DNA of 64,000 nucleotides, taken from contig NZ_KB894575.1 in NCBI RefSeq assembly GCF_000374525.1, forward strand, positions 186,001 to 250,000, written 5' to 3'. Positions 1 to 7,799 of this stretch are shown in pieces. The stretch comes from Amorphus coralli DSM 19760 (GTDB taxonomy: Bacteria; Pseudomonadota; Alphaproteobacteria; Rhizobiales; Amorphaceae). The position numbers and the translations under genes are program-made. How positions within the stretch are numbered: position 1 is the first letter of the stretch; each line of letters opens with the position of its first letter. Under the pieces are notes generated by a model. The model was not told the origin of the DNA, ran no database searches, and worked only from the letters and a program-made list of their open reading frames with translations.

Positions 1-2
1 CG

Positions 3-167
3 CCCGGCAAGGCGCAGAGCATAATCGCGGGCCATCGCGGCATCCTGGCGGCCCTCGAAGCGCGCGATCCCGAGGCCGCCCAGGCGGCCCTGAGACACCA
101 TCTGTCCGGCACGCTCGCCAGCATCGGCGAGCTGCGCGAGCGCTTCCCCGACCACATCACCGACTGA
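3..167 (+). CDS. GntR-family regulator, C-terminal fragment (FCD domain)
   Basis: The reading frame enters from the left edge and ends at TGA 165-167, giving 54 residues. The sequence GHRGILAALEARDPEAAQAA followed by LRHHLSGTLASI matches the last helices of the FCD ligand-binding domain of FadR-subfamily GntR regulators, where the E.H..I..A...RD...A......H pattern is typical. The DNA-binding part lies outside the window. It may control the sugar-acid operon starting at 1428, whose upstream region carries an AT-rich palindrome; that link is inferred from proximity only. Confidence 0.8.
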   Translation, partial: PGKAQSIIAGHRGILAALEARDPEAAQAALRHHLSGTLASIGELRERFPDHITD

Positions 168-179
168 GGCGGAAGCGCT

Positions 180-205
180 CCCCGCCGCCCGAGCGGACGG
201 CGGGG
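180..205. terminator. GC hairpin between convergent genes
   Basis: CCCCGCCG (180-187) pairs with CGGCGGGG (198-205) around a 10-nt loop. It lies between the stop of the GntR fragment and the stop of the convergent VIT gene. No T-tract follows on either strand, so it is terminator-like but unproven. Confidence 0.4.
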
Positions 206-213
206 CTGTCGCC

Positions 214-918
214 CTACACGCTGACGCCGAAGATCCAGCCCACCCCGGCCGTGACCGCCATGGCGAAAATGCCCCAGACCACGACCCGGACGGTGGCCCG
301 CCCGACCGGCGCGGCGCCGGCCTTGGCACCCAGCGCGCCGAGCGCGGCGAGGGTGATGATGGTGACGATCAGCACCACCGGGATGATCGAACCGGCCGGC
401 GCAAGCACCGCCGCCAGCAGCGGTACCGACGCCGCGATGCTGAAGGTGACGGCCGAGGCGAACGCCGCCTGGATCGGGTTCGCCGCGTTCACCTCGGACA
501 GCCCGAGCTCGTCACGCACATGGGTGCCGAGCGCATCCGTCTCCGTCAGTTCCCTTGCCACCAGCTCTGCGGTGGAGCTGCTCAGGCCCTTCTCCTCGTA
601 AATCGCGGTCAGTTCGGCCAGCTCCGCGTCGGGGAACTCGCGCAACGCCTGCTTTTCCCGGCGAATGTCGGCCCGCTCGACGTCGGACTGGGACGAGACG
701 GACACGTACTCGCCGGCCGCCATCGACATGGCGCCCGCCGTCAACCCGGCGATACCGGCGACGAAAACGCTGTTCGGATCGGCATCGGCCGCGGCCACGC
801 CCACGATCAGGGAGGCAACGGACACGATCCCGTCATTGGCGCCAAGCACGGCGGCGCGCAGCCAGCCGCTGCGTGTGACGTAGTGCGGGTCTCCCGGGTG
901 GGCTGAAGCTTCCGGCAT
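214..918 (-). CDS. VIT1/CCC1 family membrane protein
   Basis: A 234-residue membrane protein of the VIT/CCC1 (DUF125, nodulin-21-like) family, whose characterised members move Fe2+ or Mn2+. The N-terminal signature WLRAAVLGANDGIVSVASL (about residues 19-37) is diagnostic, followed by a second membrane segment with GLTAGAMSMAAGEYVSVSSQ, a charged cytosolic helical stretch (about 80-150) and three C-terminal hydrophobic segments. Length is normal for the family. It stands alone, convergent with the GntR fragment and divergent from the sugar-acid operon. Substrate cannot be told from sequence; iron or manganese is the family-based expectation. Confidence 0.85.
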   Translation of the reverse strand: MPEASAHPGDPHYVTRSGWLRAAVLGANDGIVSVASLIVGVAAADADPNSVFVAGIAGLTAGAMSMAAGEYVSVSSQSDVERADIRREKQALREFPDAELAELTAIYEEKGLSSSTAELVARELTETDALGTHVRDELGLSEVNAANPIQAAFASAVTFSIAASVPLLAAVLAPAGSIIPVVLIVTIITLAALGALGAKAGAAPVGRATVRVVVWGIFAMAVTAGVGWIFGVSV

Positions 919-1427
919 GATCTTCCCATCGCAATTCTGGAACAGGTCTCGACTGCCTCACCAAACGACGGGAAGCCTAATGCTTTCATGACAAGGGCCG
1001 AAATCGTGGCGCGCGCAACCGGAGGGCGGCCCGCCGGCCCCGCTCATGGACCGGCTCATATCAACCGGTTGGCCAGGAATCGGGCGGCCTCCCGCACCAC
1101 GCCGAGCCGCCGGCCCCACCCAGCTTGTCGACGATGAGCGGTCGGAAGGCCCGCGCAATCGCCTGCGGCAAATCCGATTGACGTGCCATTTTGACATATT
1201 AATATTTCAATTGGTGTGCGCAGCCGGACCGGCTTCTGATCCGAGCGCACCGTTTGAACGATGGCACCAGCTGACGACAGGCCCGGGCAGCGCCGGCCAA
1301 TCGCGCTCTGGCCCGGTGGATCCGGCTCGAAAAGGAAACGAAGGGGCATGAGCACCATGCAACGCAGCCGCTCGGGTGGCACGGAAAGCAGGACCGGCGG
1401 GCGGAGCGCGGCCTCGGGAGCGACCCG
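919..1427. other. 509-bp intergenic region
   Basis: No convincing gene. It separates the divergent VIT gene from the RraA-like operon and holds the only AT-rich stretch nearby (about 1185-1215), described separately as a likely operator. The bases from about 1220 to 1427 would be a leader of the operon mRNA if transcription starts near the palindrome. Confidence 0.5.
1191..1210. promoter_or_regulatory. AT-rich palindrome, likely operator
   Basis: The 20-mer from TTGAC to TTCAA has a perfect ATATTAATAT centre flanked by TTGA and TCAA; 18 of 20 positions are symmetric (only positions 5 and 16 break it). The first six bases TTGACA also match a -35 hexamer. Such a site upstream of a catabolic operon fits a GntR-type repressor, and the GntR fragment ending at 167 is the nearest candidate. 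Which protein binds is inference. Confidence 0.55.
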
Positions 1428-2144
1428 GTGAGCGCGCTCTCCGACACAACTCGTGAAACGCTCCGCGCCGTCAGCACGGCCACCCTCTCCACCGCGCTCC
1501 TGAAGCGCGGCTTCCGCAACGTCTTCCTGCAGGGCCCCCGGCGCATTGCGCCCGGCCGGACCATGGTCGGCGAGGCCTACACGCTGCGCTACATTCCAGC
1601 GCGCGAGGATCTCGATACCCTCGACGTCTTCCTCGATCCCGCCCACCCCCAGCGCGTCGGGGTCGAATCCTGCCCGCCCGGCCACGTCATGGTCATCGAC
1701 GCGCGCGGCGACGCCGATGCGGCCTCCGCCGGCGGCATTCTCGTCACCCGGCTCATGGTGCGTGGGGTGGAGGGCGTGGTCACCGACGGCGGCTTGCGCG
1801 ACACGCCCGACATCGCAGGGCTCGACTTCCCGGCCTATCACGCCCGTCCGTCGGCCCCGACCAACCTGATCCGCCACCACGCCGTCGATCTCGACGTGCC
1901 CATCGCCTGTGGCGGCGTGGCCGTCTATCCCGGCGACGTGATCGTCGGCGATGGCGAGGGCGTCATCGTCATTCCGGCCCATATCGCCGACGAGATCGCC
2001 CATGAGGCGCACGAGATGACCGCGTTCGAGGATTTCGTCACCGAGCGCGTCGCCGCCGGCCAGTCCATCGTCGGCCTCTACCCGCCGACGGATCCGGCGA
2101 GCCTGGACGCCTTCGCAGCCTGGCGCCGCGAGACGGGTCGCTAG
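1428..2144 (+). CDS. RraA-like protein, probable pyruvate-forming aldolase
   Basis: 238 residues of the RraA/HMG-aldolase fold family. The active-site region of HMG/CHA aldolases is preserved: the GGIL loop (102-105) and TDGGLRD with Arg124 and Asp125, the residues that in the aldolases bind pyruvate/oxaloacetate and the divalent metal. The GTG start follows GGGAG at a usable distance. It is the first gene of a three-gene operon with a UlaG-like hydrolase (4-bp gap) and an IlvD/Edd dehydratase. In that context cleavage of a 2-keto-3-deoxy sugar acid to pyruvate plus an aldehyde is more likely than the RNase E inhibition for which RraA is named. The substrate is unknown. Confidence 0.8.
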   Translation: MSALSDTTRETLRAVSTATLSTALLKRGFRNVFLQGPRRIAPGRTMVGEAYTLRYIPAREDLDTLDVFLDPAHPQRVGVESCPPGHVMVIDARGDADAASAGGILVTRLMVRGVEGVVTDGGLRDTPDIAGLDFPAYHARPSAPTNLIRHHAVDLDVPIACGGVAVYPGDVIVGDGEGVIVIPAHIADEIAHEAHEMTAFEDFVTERVAAGQSIVGLYPPTDPASLDAFAAWRRETGR

Positions 2145-2148
2145 GGCA

Positions 2149-2958
2149 ATGCTGACCATGAAGAGCGTCCGGGCCTTTCCTGTCCCGCCCGGCGCGATCG
2201 CACTGTGGTTCCTTGGCCAGAGTGGCTTTCTGGTGAAATCGCCCGGCGGCACCCTGCTGGCGATCGACCCCTACCTGTCCGACCGGATCAACGGCATGCG
2301 GGACGACCTCGATACCGCCCGCCAGGTGCCTGTCCCCATCGACCCGGAAACACTCGCCGTCGACCTCTATCTCTGCACCCACAGCCACGCCGACCACGCC
2401 TGCCCGGAGACCATCGCCGCGACCTGGCGTGCCGGCACCCCCCGTTTCGCCGGGCCGCCCCAGGCGCTGCAGGTGATGGAAGCGGCCGGCGTTCCGCGGG
2501 AAGCTCGCACGCTCGCCTTTCCGAAGGGCACCATCGCGCTGGGTGATCTCACCATCACCGGCACCTTCGCCATGCCCACAGATGCCACCGACCTCAACCA
2601 CATGGGCTTCGTGGTGGCGGTCGAGAACGGGCCGCGCTTCTACCACACCGGCGACACCGCCCCCTCGCCACTGCTGCGCGCCGCGAGCGAGCACGCGCCG
2701 CACGTGATGGCCGTCTGCATCAACGGCGGCTACGGCAATCTCAGCCACTTCGAGGCGGCCGAACTCGTCCGCGACATCGCCCCGGACGTGGCGCTGCCCT
2801 GCCATTTCGACATGTTCGCCGACAATGCCTGCCCGCCGCACCTCTTTCGCGCCTCGCTGACCATCCTCGGTGCGCCGGAGACCTATCGGCTGCCGGCCGT
2901 CGGCGAGCCTTTCGTCCATACCCTCACCGACCGCTCCACCAAGGACGCCCGACCGTGA
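2149..2958 (+). CDS. UlaG-like metallo-beta-lactamase-fold hydrolase
   Basis: 269 residues. The metal-binding motif THSHADH (His78, His80, Asp82, His83) and later His positions (HTGD near 165, PCHFDMF near 224) show an intact MBL-fold dinuclear site. The opening ALWFLGQSGFLVKSPGGTLL is typical of the UlaG (L-ascorbate-6-phosphate lactonase) branch. It lies 4 bp after the RraA-like gene and its stop overlaps the GTG start of the dehydratase by 4 bp, so translation is probably coupled. A role in opening a sugar lactone before dehydration is inferred from the operon. A start at 2158 (MKSVRAF) is an alternative to 2149. Confidence 0.85.
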   Translation: MLTMKSVRAFPVPPGAIALWFLGQSGFLVKSPGGTLLAIDPYLSDRINGMRDDLDTARQVPVPIDPETLAVDLYLCTHSHADHACPETIAATWRAGTPRFAGPPQALQVMEAAGVPREARTLAFPKGTIALGDLTITGTFAMPTDATDLNHMGFVVAVENGPRFYHTGDTAPSPLLRAASEHAPHVMAVCINGGYGNLSHFEAAELVRDIAPDVALPCHFDMFADNACPPHLFRASLTILGAPETYRLPAVGEPFVHTLTDRSTKDARP

Positions 2959-4673
2959 AGACCAAGGAACAGCTGCGCAGCCACCGCTGGTTCGGCGCCG
3001 ACGACCTGCGTTCGTTCGGCCACCGCTCGCGCATGCTGCAGATGGGCTACCGGCACGAGGAGTTCGTCGGCAAACCCATCGTCGGCATTGTCTCCACCTG
3101 GAGCGGCATGAACTCCTGCCACGCGCATTTTCCCGAACGCGTGGAGGACGTGAAGCGCGGCGTCATCGCGGCCGGCGGCTTCCCGGTCGTGCTGCCGGCG
3201 ATGTCGCTCGGCGAGCCCTTCGTGAAACCCACCACCATGCTCTACCGCAACTTTCTGGCGATGGAGACGGAGGAGCTGCTGCGCTCGCATCCGATCGACG
3301 GCGCGGTGCTGATGGGTGGCTGCGACAAGACCACCCCGGGCCTGCTCATGGGTGCCATCTCAATGGGCCTGCCGGCCATCTTCGTGCCCGCCGGGCCGAT
3401 GCTGCGTGGCAACTGGCGCGGCAAGACGCTCGGCAGCGGGTCAGACGTCTGGAAATACTGGGCGGAGAAGGGCGCCGGCACCATCACAGAGGAGACCTGG
3501 CAGGAGATGGAAGCCGGCATCGCCCGCTCGCATGGCCACTGCATGACCATGGGCACCGCTTCCACCCTGACCGGCATCGCCGAGGCCCTCGGCTTCACCC
3601 TTCCCGGCGCAAGCTCCATTCCCGCCCCCGACGCCGCGCATCCACGCATGGCCTCCGCCAGCGGCCGCACCATCGTCGACATGATCTGGGCCGACTGGAC
3701 GCCATCGCGGATCCTTTCGGAAGGCTCAGTGCGCAACGCCCTTGTGGCGCACATGGCGATGGGCGGCTCGACCAACGCCACCATCCACCTGATCGCGATG
3801 GCCGGGCGCGCCGGCATCCCCCTGACGCTCGCGGACATCGACCGGGTCGCCCGGGAAGTGCCGGTGACGGCCAACATCCAGCCGTCCGGCGCGCACCTGA
3901 TGGAGGACTTCTACTATGCCGGCGGGCTCCGGGCCTTGCTCGCCGAGCTGCGCCCCCTGCTCGACTTGGAGGCGCAGACGGTCGCCGGCACCACGCTGGG
4001 CGCGGCGCTGGAAGGCGCCGAGGTTTACGACGAGGACGTCATCCGCCCTCTCGACCGCCCGGTCTCCGCCTCCGGCGGCACCGCCGTCCTCTACGGCAAC
4101 CTGGCGCCAGACGGATGTGTGATGAAGCCGTCCGCCGCCGATCGCCGGCTGCTGAAGCACTCCGGCCCGGCGCTGGTCTTCCGCGACTACAACGAGATGG
4201 CCGCCGAAATCGACCGGGAGGATCTCGACGTCACCGCCGACACGGTGCTGATTCTGCAGAATTCCGGACCGGTGGGCGGCCCCGGCATGCCGGAATGGGG
4301 CATGCTGCCGATCCCGAAGAAGCTGCTGCGCCAGGGCGTGCGCGACATGCTGCGCATTTCCGACGCGCGCATGAGCGGCACCAGCTACGGCGCCTGCGTG
4401 CTGCACGTCTCGCCGGAATCCCACATCGGCGGACCGCTCGCCGCCGTGCGCACCGGCGATATCGTCGAGGTCGACGTGGAGGCCCGGCGCATCGACGTCC
4501 GGCTGACCGACGCCGAGATCACCGCCCGGCTGGCGGAATGGTCACCGCCGGATCGCGACTATCCGCGCGGCTACAACGCGCTCTTCTCCCGTCACATCGG
4601 CCAGGCCCACGAGGGCTGCGACTTCGATTTCCTGTCCGGCTCCGGCGGTATCCCCGAGCCGGAGATCCACTAA
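2955..4673 (+). CDS. IlvD/Edd family sugar-acid dehydratase (arabinonate dehydratase type)
   Basis: 572 residues, the usual length of the pentonate/hexonate branch of IlvD/Edd dehydratases. Three Cys for the [2Fe-2S] cluster are at positions expected for this branch: Cys55 (NSCHAH), Cys123 (GGCDKTTPG) and Cys196 (SHGHCMTMG). The family converts aldonates to 2-keto-3-deoxy acids. The start is GTG inside the 4-bp overlap with the previous gene. Together with the RraA-like and UlaG-like proteins it suggests lactone opening, dehydration and retro-aldol cleavage. Similarity is closer to L-arabinonate dehydratase than to dihydroxy-acid dehydratase; the exact sugar acid is not decidable. Confidence 0.9.
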   Translation: MKTKEQLRSHRWFGADDLRSFGHRSRMLQMGYRHEEFVGKPIVGIVSTWSGMNSCHAHFPERVEDVKRGVIAAGGFPVVLPAMSLGEPFVKPTTMLYRNFLAMETEELLRSHPIDGAVLMGGCDKTTPGLLMGAISMGLPAIFVPAGPMLRGNWRGKTLGSGSDVWKYWAEKGAGTITEETWQEMEAGIARSHGHCMTMGTASTLTGIAEALGFTLPGASSIPAPDAAHPRMASASGRTIVDMIWADWTPSRILSEGSVRNALVAHMAMGGSTNATIHLIAMAGRAGIPLTLADIDRVAREVPVTANIQPSGAHLMEDFYYAGGLRALLAELRPLLDLEAQTVAGTTLGAALEGAEVYDEDVIRPLDRPVSASGGTAVLYGNLAPDGCVMKPSAADRRLLKHSGPALVFRDYNEMAAEIDREDLDVTADTVLILQNSGPVGGPGMPEWGMLPIPKKLLRQGVRDMLRISDARMSGTSYGACVLHVSPESHIGGPLAAVRTGDIVEVDVEARRIDVRLTDAEITARLAEWSPPDRDYPRGYNALFSRHIGQAHEGCDFDFLSGSGGIPEPEIH

Positions 4674-4676
4674 ACA

Positions 4677-4889
4677 CCGGACGGAAAACCGGTTCCCACT
4701 TTTCCTGGGATTGCTTGTCAGCGCGCGACCGCGCGCCGGCCGAGATCAACGGACATTCGGTCAAGACCGAATGTCCAATCAGTTGATCGATCTGAAGAAC
4801 GAGCAGCTTGTCTGCGGCCAAAGGGCCGCAGGCTGCTCTCAGGCCGCCCACCCGGAGCCGGTGAGCGAAGCGAACTCGGCCCGAGGGGA
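4677..4889. repeat. Mosaic repeat block (elements A, B, C) with perfect hairpin
   Basis: Element A (about 4677-4715, core AACCGGTTCCCACTTTTCC) starts 3 bp after the dehydratase stop. It is followed by a GCGCGCGACCGCGCGCC block and a C element that recurs in reverse orientation near 46600-46735. Inside C, 4751-4776 is a perfect inverted repeat (12-bp arms, 2-nt loop), and CTGCGGCC...GGCCGCAG (about 4813-4832) forms another hairpin. The block sits between convergent genes and could serve as a terminator for both. Confidence 0.85.
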
Positions 4890-4905
4890 TTAAATTATCC
4901 CCCCC

Positions 4906-6429
4906 TCAGGAGAACAGGTCGGAATAGGCGTCGCGCAGCAGGTTCTTCTGCACCTTGCCCATCGTGTTGCGGGGCAGCTCGTCGACGAACAGGATCCTCT
5001 TGGGCTGCTTGTACTTGGCCAGCTGGTCGTGCAGCGGCGCCAGGATGGCCGCCTCCTCCAGCTTCTCCTTTGCCACCACGACGCCGACGACGCCCTCGCC
5101 GAAGTCGGGATGCGGCACGCCGATGACGGCGCTCTCCACCACGCCCGGGAGTTCGTCGATGATCTGCTCGATCTCCTTCGGGTAGACGTTGTAGCCGCCG
5201 GAGATCACCAGGTCCTTGTCGCGGCCGACGATCACCACGTAGCCGTCGGCGTCGATCATGCCGAGATCGCCGGTGATGAAGAAGCCGTCCTCGCGAAACT
5301 CCGCCGCGGTCTTCTCCGGCATGTTCCAGTAGCCCTGGAAGACGTTCGGGCCGCGCACCTCGATGACGCCGATCTCGCCGTCGGCAACGGACTTGCCGTC
5401 CTCCTTGCCGACGATGCGCAGCTCCGTTCCCTCCAACGGGAAGCCAACCGTGCCGGCCCGGCGCTCGCCGTCATAGGGGTTGGAGGTGTTCATGTTGGTT
5501 TCGGTCATGCCGTAGCGCTCGAGGATGCGCTGGCCGGTGCGCTGTTCGAACGCGACATGGGTGTCGGCCAGAAGCGGCGCCGAGCCGGAGGTGAACAGCC
5601 GCATGTGCGCCGTCGCCTCGCGGTTCAGCCGGTCGTCGGTGAGCATGCGCGTGTAGAAGGTCGGCACGCCCATCATCGACGTCGCCTTCGGCAGCTCGGC
5701 GAACACCGTATCGAGGTCGAACTTTGCGAGGAAGATCAGCGAGCCGCCCGCCACAAGCGTCGTGTTGGTGGCAACGAACAGGCCGTGGGTGTGGAAGATC
5801 GGCAGCGCGTGCAGCAGCACGTCGTCTTCGGTGAAAGCCCACGTCTCTCGCAGCACCTGCGCGTTGGAGAGCAGGTTCGCGTGGCTCAGCATCGCGCCCT
5901 TGGAGCGCCCGGTCGTGCCGGACGTGTAGAGGATCGCCGCCAGGTCGTCCGGCCCACGATCGACCGGCTCGAAATCGGCGTCCGCCGCCTCCGCACGGGC
6001 GCGCAGCGTGCCGGCCGCCTCGCCACTGGAGCCCGCCTTGCCCAGCGTCATCAGCACGGCACCGGCCTTCTCCGCGATCGGGGCGAGCGTCGCCTCTGCC
6101 TTCGGATCGCAGACGAAGACGCGCGGCGTGGCGTCGGTCAGGAAATAGTCGATCTCGGCCGGCGTGTAGCCGGTGTTGAGCGGCAGGAAGGCAGCTCCCG
6201 CGCGCACGGTGGCGAGGTAAAGCTCCAGCGCCTCGATGGACTTGTCCACCTGCACCGCCACCCGGTCGCCGGGCACCACGCCCGCTTCCTTCAGGACCGC
6301 GGCGAAGCGCGCCGACCGCGCGTCGAGATCGCCATAGGAGGTCACGGCACCGTCCGGCAACACCGCGAACGGGCGCTCCGGCGCGGCGAGGCCCTTCTGC
6401 ATCAGGCCATGGAAGAGATGGTTCGTCAT
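4906..6429 (-). CDS. matB: Malonyl-CoA synthetase MatB
   Basis: 507 residues of the ANL (acyl-CoA synthetase) superfamily; makes malonyl-CoA from malonate, ATP and CoA in the cytosol. The AMP-binding P-loop YTSGTTGRSKGAM, the YGMTETN motif, the hinge ITGDLG and the C-terminal PRNTMGKVQKN with its catalytic Lys are all present. Identity as MatB rather than another acyl-CoA synthetase comes mainly from the operon: its ATG overlaps the stop of malonyl-CoA decarboxylase by 4 bp and a TRAP transporter lies upstream. The frame stays open far upstream of 6429, but only this start fits the family N-terminus and the overlap. Confidence 0.93.
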   Translation of the reverse strand: MTNHLFHGLMQKGLAAPERPFAVLPDGAVTSYGDLDARSARFAAVLKEAGVVPGDRVAVQVDKSIEALELYLATVRAGAAFLPLNTGYTPAEIDYFLTDATPRVFVCDPKAEATLAPIAEKAGAVLMTLGKAGSSGEAAGTLRARAEAADADFEPVDRGPDDLAAILYTSGTTGRSKGAMLSHANLLSNAQVLRETWAFTEDDVLLHALPIFHTHGLFVATNTTLVAGGSLIFLAKFDLDTVFAELPKATSMMGVPTFYTRMLTDDRLNREATAHMRLFTSGSAPLLADTHVAFEQRTGQRILERYGMTETNMNTSNPYDGERRAGTVGFPLEGTELRIVGKEDGKSVADGEIGVIEVRGPNVFQGYWNMPEKTAAEFREDGFFITGDLGMIDADGYVVIVGRDKDLVISGGYNVYPKEIEQIIDELPGVVESAVIGVPHPDFGEGVVGVVVAKEKLEEAAILAPLHDQLAKYKQPKRILFVDELPRNTMGKVQKNLLRDAYSDLFS

Positions 6430-7799
6430 GCGGCAGGCTCCGCCGATTGCGTGTTGTTGGCCGCGCGCGAGGCGCTGGCGGGAAGAAGATTCTGGACGGC
6501 GCGGCTCGCCGCGATGGCATGGCCGTCGGCGTAGGCCTCGTGGCGTTCCTCGACCTTCGGCAGATCGTAGAGATAGTTGACCATCAGCCCGTGCGCCTGA
6601 CGCAGCCCGACCGATGAGACGTCGCCGAGGTGCATGATCCGGTTGAGCTGCGCGCCGTTGCCGAGATGGAAGCGCGCCACCGGATCCACCGGCTGGCCGT
6701 CGTCGCGCTTGGCCCGCAGGAAGTAGCGCGCGGCCAGCGACAGGAGGCCGGGACCGGCGTCCTCGGCCCGCTCGGGATTGCTGGCCCAGTCCGGCTCGGC
6801 CACGATCTCGATGGCCTTGCGCTCGTCCGGCTGCAGCCGCTTGCGGTCCGCCTCCGGCAGATCGGCCACCCACCTGGCGAAGGTCGGCACCGGCGACAGC
6901 GTCACGAAGGTCTTCAGGTTCGGGATGCTCTCCTTCAGGTCCTCCGCCACCTGCTTGATGAGGAACGAGCCGAACGACACGCCGGCCAGCCCCTTGTGGC
7001 AGTTGGAGATGGAGTAGAAGACCGCCGTCTGCGCATCCTCCGGCTCGATCTGCACCCGGTCGGAGGCCAGCACCGTGCCGATCTTCGCTGGAATCTCCCG
7101 GGTCAGCGCCACCTCCACGAAGATCAGCGGGTCGTCCGGAATCGACGGGTGGAAGAAGGCGAAGCAGCGCCGGTCCGGCGGCGCCAGCCGCTCGCGCAGC
7201 GCCGACCAGTCGTCGATGGCGTGCACCGCCTCGTAGTCGATGATCCGCTCCAGCACCCGGGCGGAGGTGTCCCAGTCGATGTGCCTGAGCACCAGGAAGC
7301 CGCGGTTGAACCACGACCCGAACAGGTGCTTAAGGTCCTGGTCGACCGGGCGGAAGACGGCGGCGTCGGTCCGCAGCAGCGGCAGCAGCCGCTCGCGCAG
7401 CTTGACCAGTTCCGCCGTGCCGCCGGGGGCCAGGTTGAGCCGCCGGAACAGCTCCTGGCGCGGCGGCTCCGCCTCGTGCTGGAGGCGCGACAGCGTCGTC
7501 GCGTCCGGCGTGTCGGCATAGGCCCGCGCCGCCTCCCCCAGCCGCTCTGGATCCGGCGCAAACTCCGTGGCCAGCATCTCGAAAAAGGCGCGCAGCGCCG
7601 CATCGTCGAGGCTGCGCACCCCGCGCAGGATCTCCGCCGCCACCATCACCCCGGTCGCCTCGCCGCGTGAGCGCACCAGCTTCAGGCAGAGGGCGCGGAG
7701 TTCCGCCACCTCCACCGGCCGCTTGGGCGCCCGGTCGCCCAGCCACGAGCGCCGGGCGATGGAGCCGAGAAGATCGGAGAGGAGCGACACACCGCTCAT
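6426..7799 (-). CDS. matA: Malonyl-CoA decarboxylase MatA
   Basis: 457 residues; decarboxylates malonyl-CoA to acetyl-CoA, so with MatB it turns malonate into a usable carbon source. The family signature SISNCHKGLAGVSFGSFLIK and the FHLGNGAQLNRI segment near the C-terminus contain the conserved Ser and His of the acetyltransferase-like active site. An N-terminal helical domain precedes it, as in other bacterial decarboxylases. The start overlaps the stop of the TRAP large permease by 4 bp and its stop overlaps matB by 4 bp, giving tight coupling across the operon. Confidence 0.93.
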   Translation of the reverse strand: MSGVSLLSDLLGSIARRSWLGDRAPKRPVEVAELRALCLKLVRSRGEATGVMVAAEILRGVRSLDDAALRAFFEMLATEFAPDPERLGEAARAYADTPDATTLSRLQHEAEPPRQELFRRLNLAPGGTAELVKLRERLLPLLRTDAAVFRPVDQDLKHLFGSWFNRGFLVLRHIDWDTSARVLERIIDYEAVHAIDDWSALRERLAPPDRRCFAFFHPSIPDDPLIFVEVALTREIPAKIGTVLASDRVQIEPEDAQTAVFYSISNCHKGLAGVSFGSFLIKQVAEDLKESIPNLKTFVTLSPVPTFARWVADLPEADRKRLQPDERKAIEIVAEPDWASNPERAEDAGPGLLSLAARYFLRAKRDDGQPVDPVARFHLGNGAQLNRIMHLGDVSSVGLRQAHGLMVNYLYDLPKVEERHEAYADGHAIAASRAVQNLLPASASRAANNTQSAEPAA

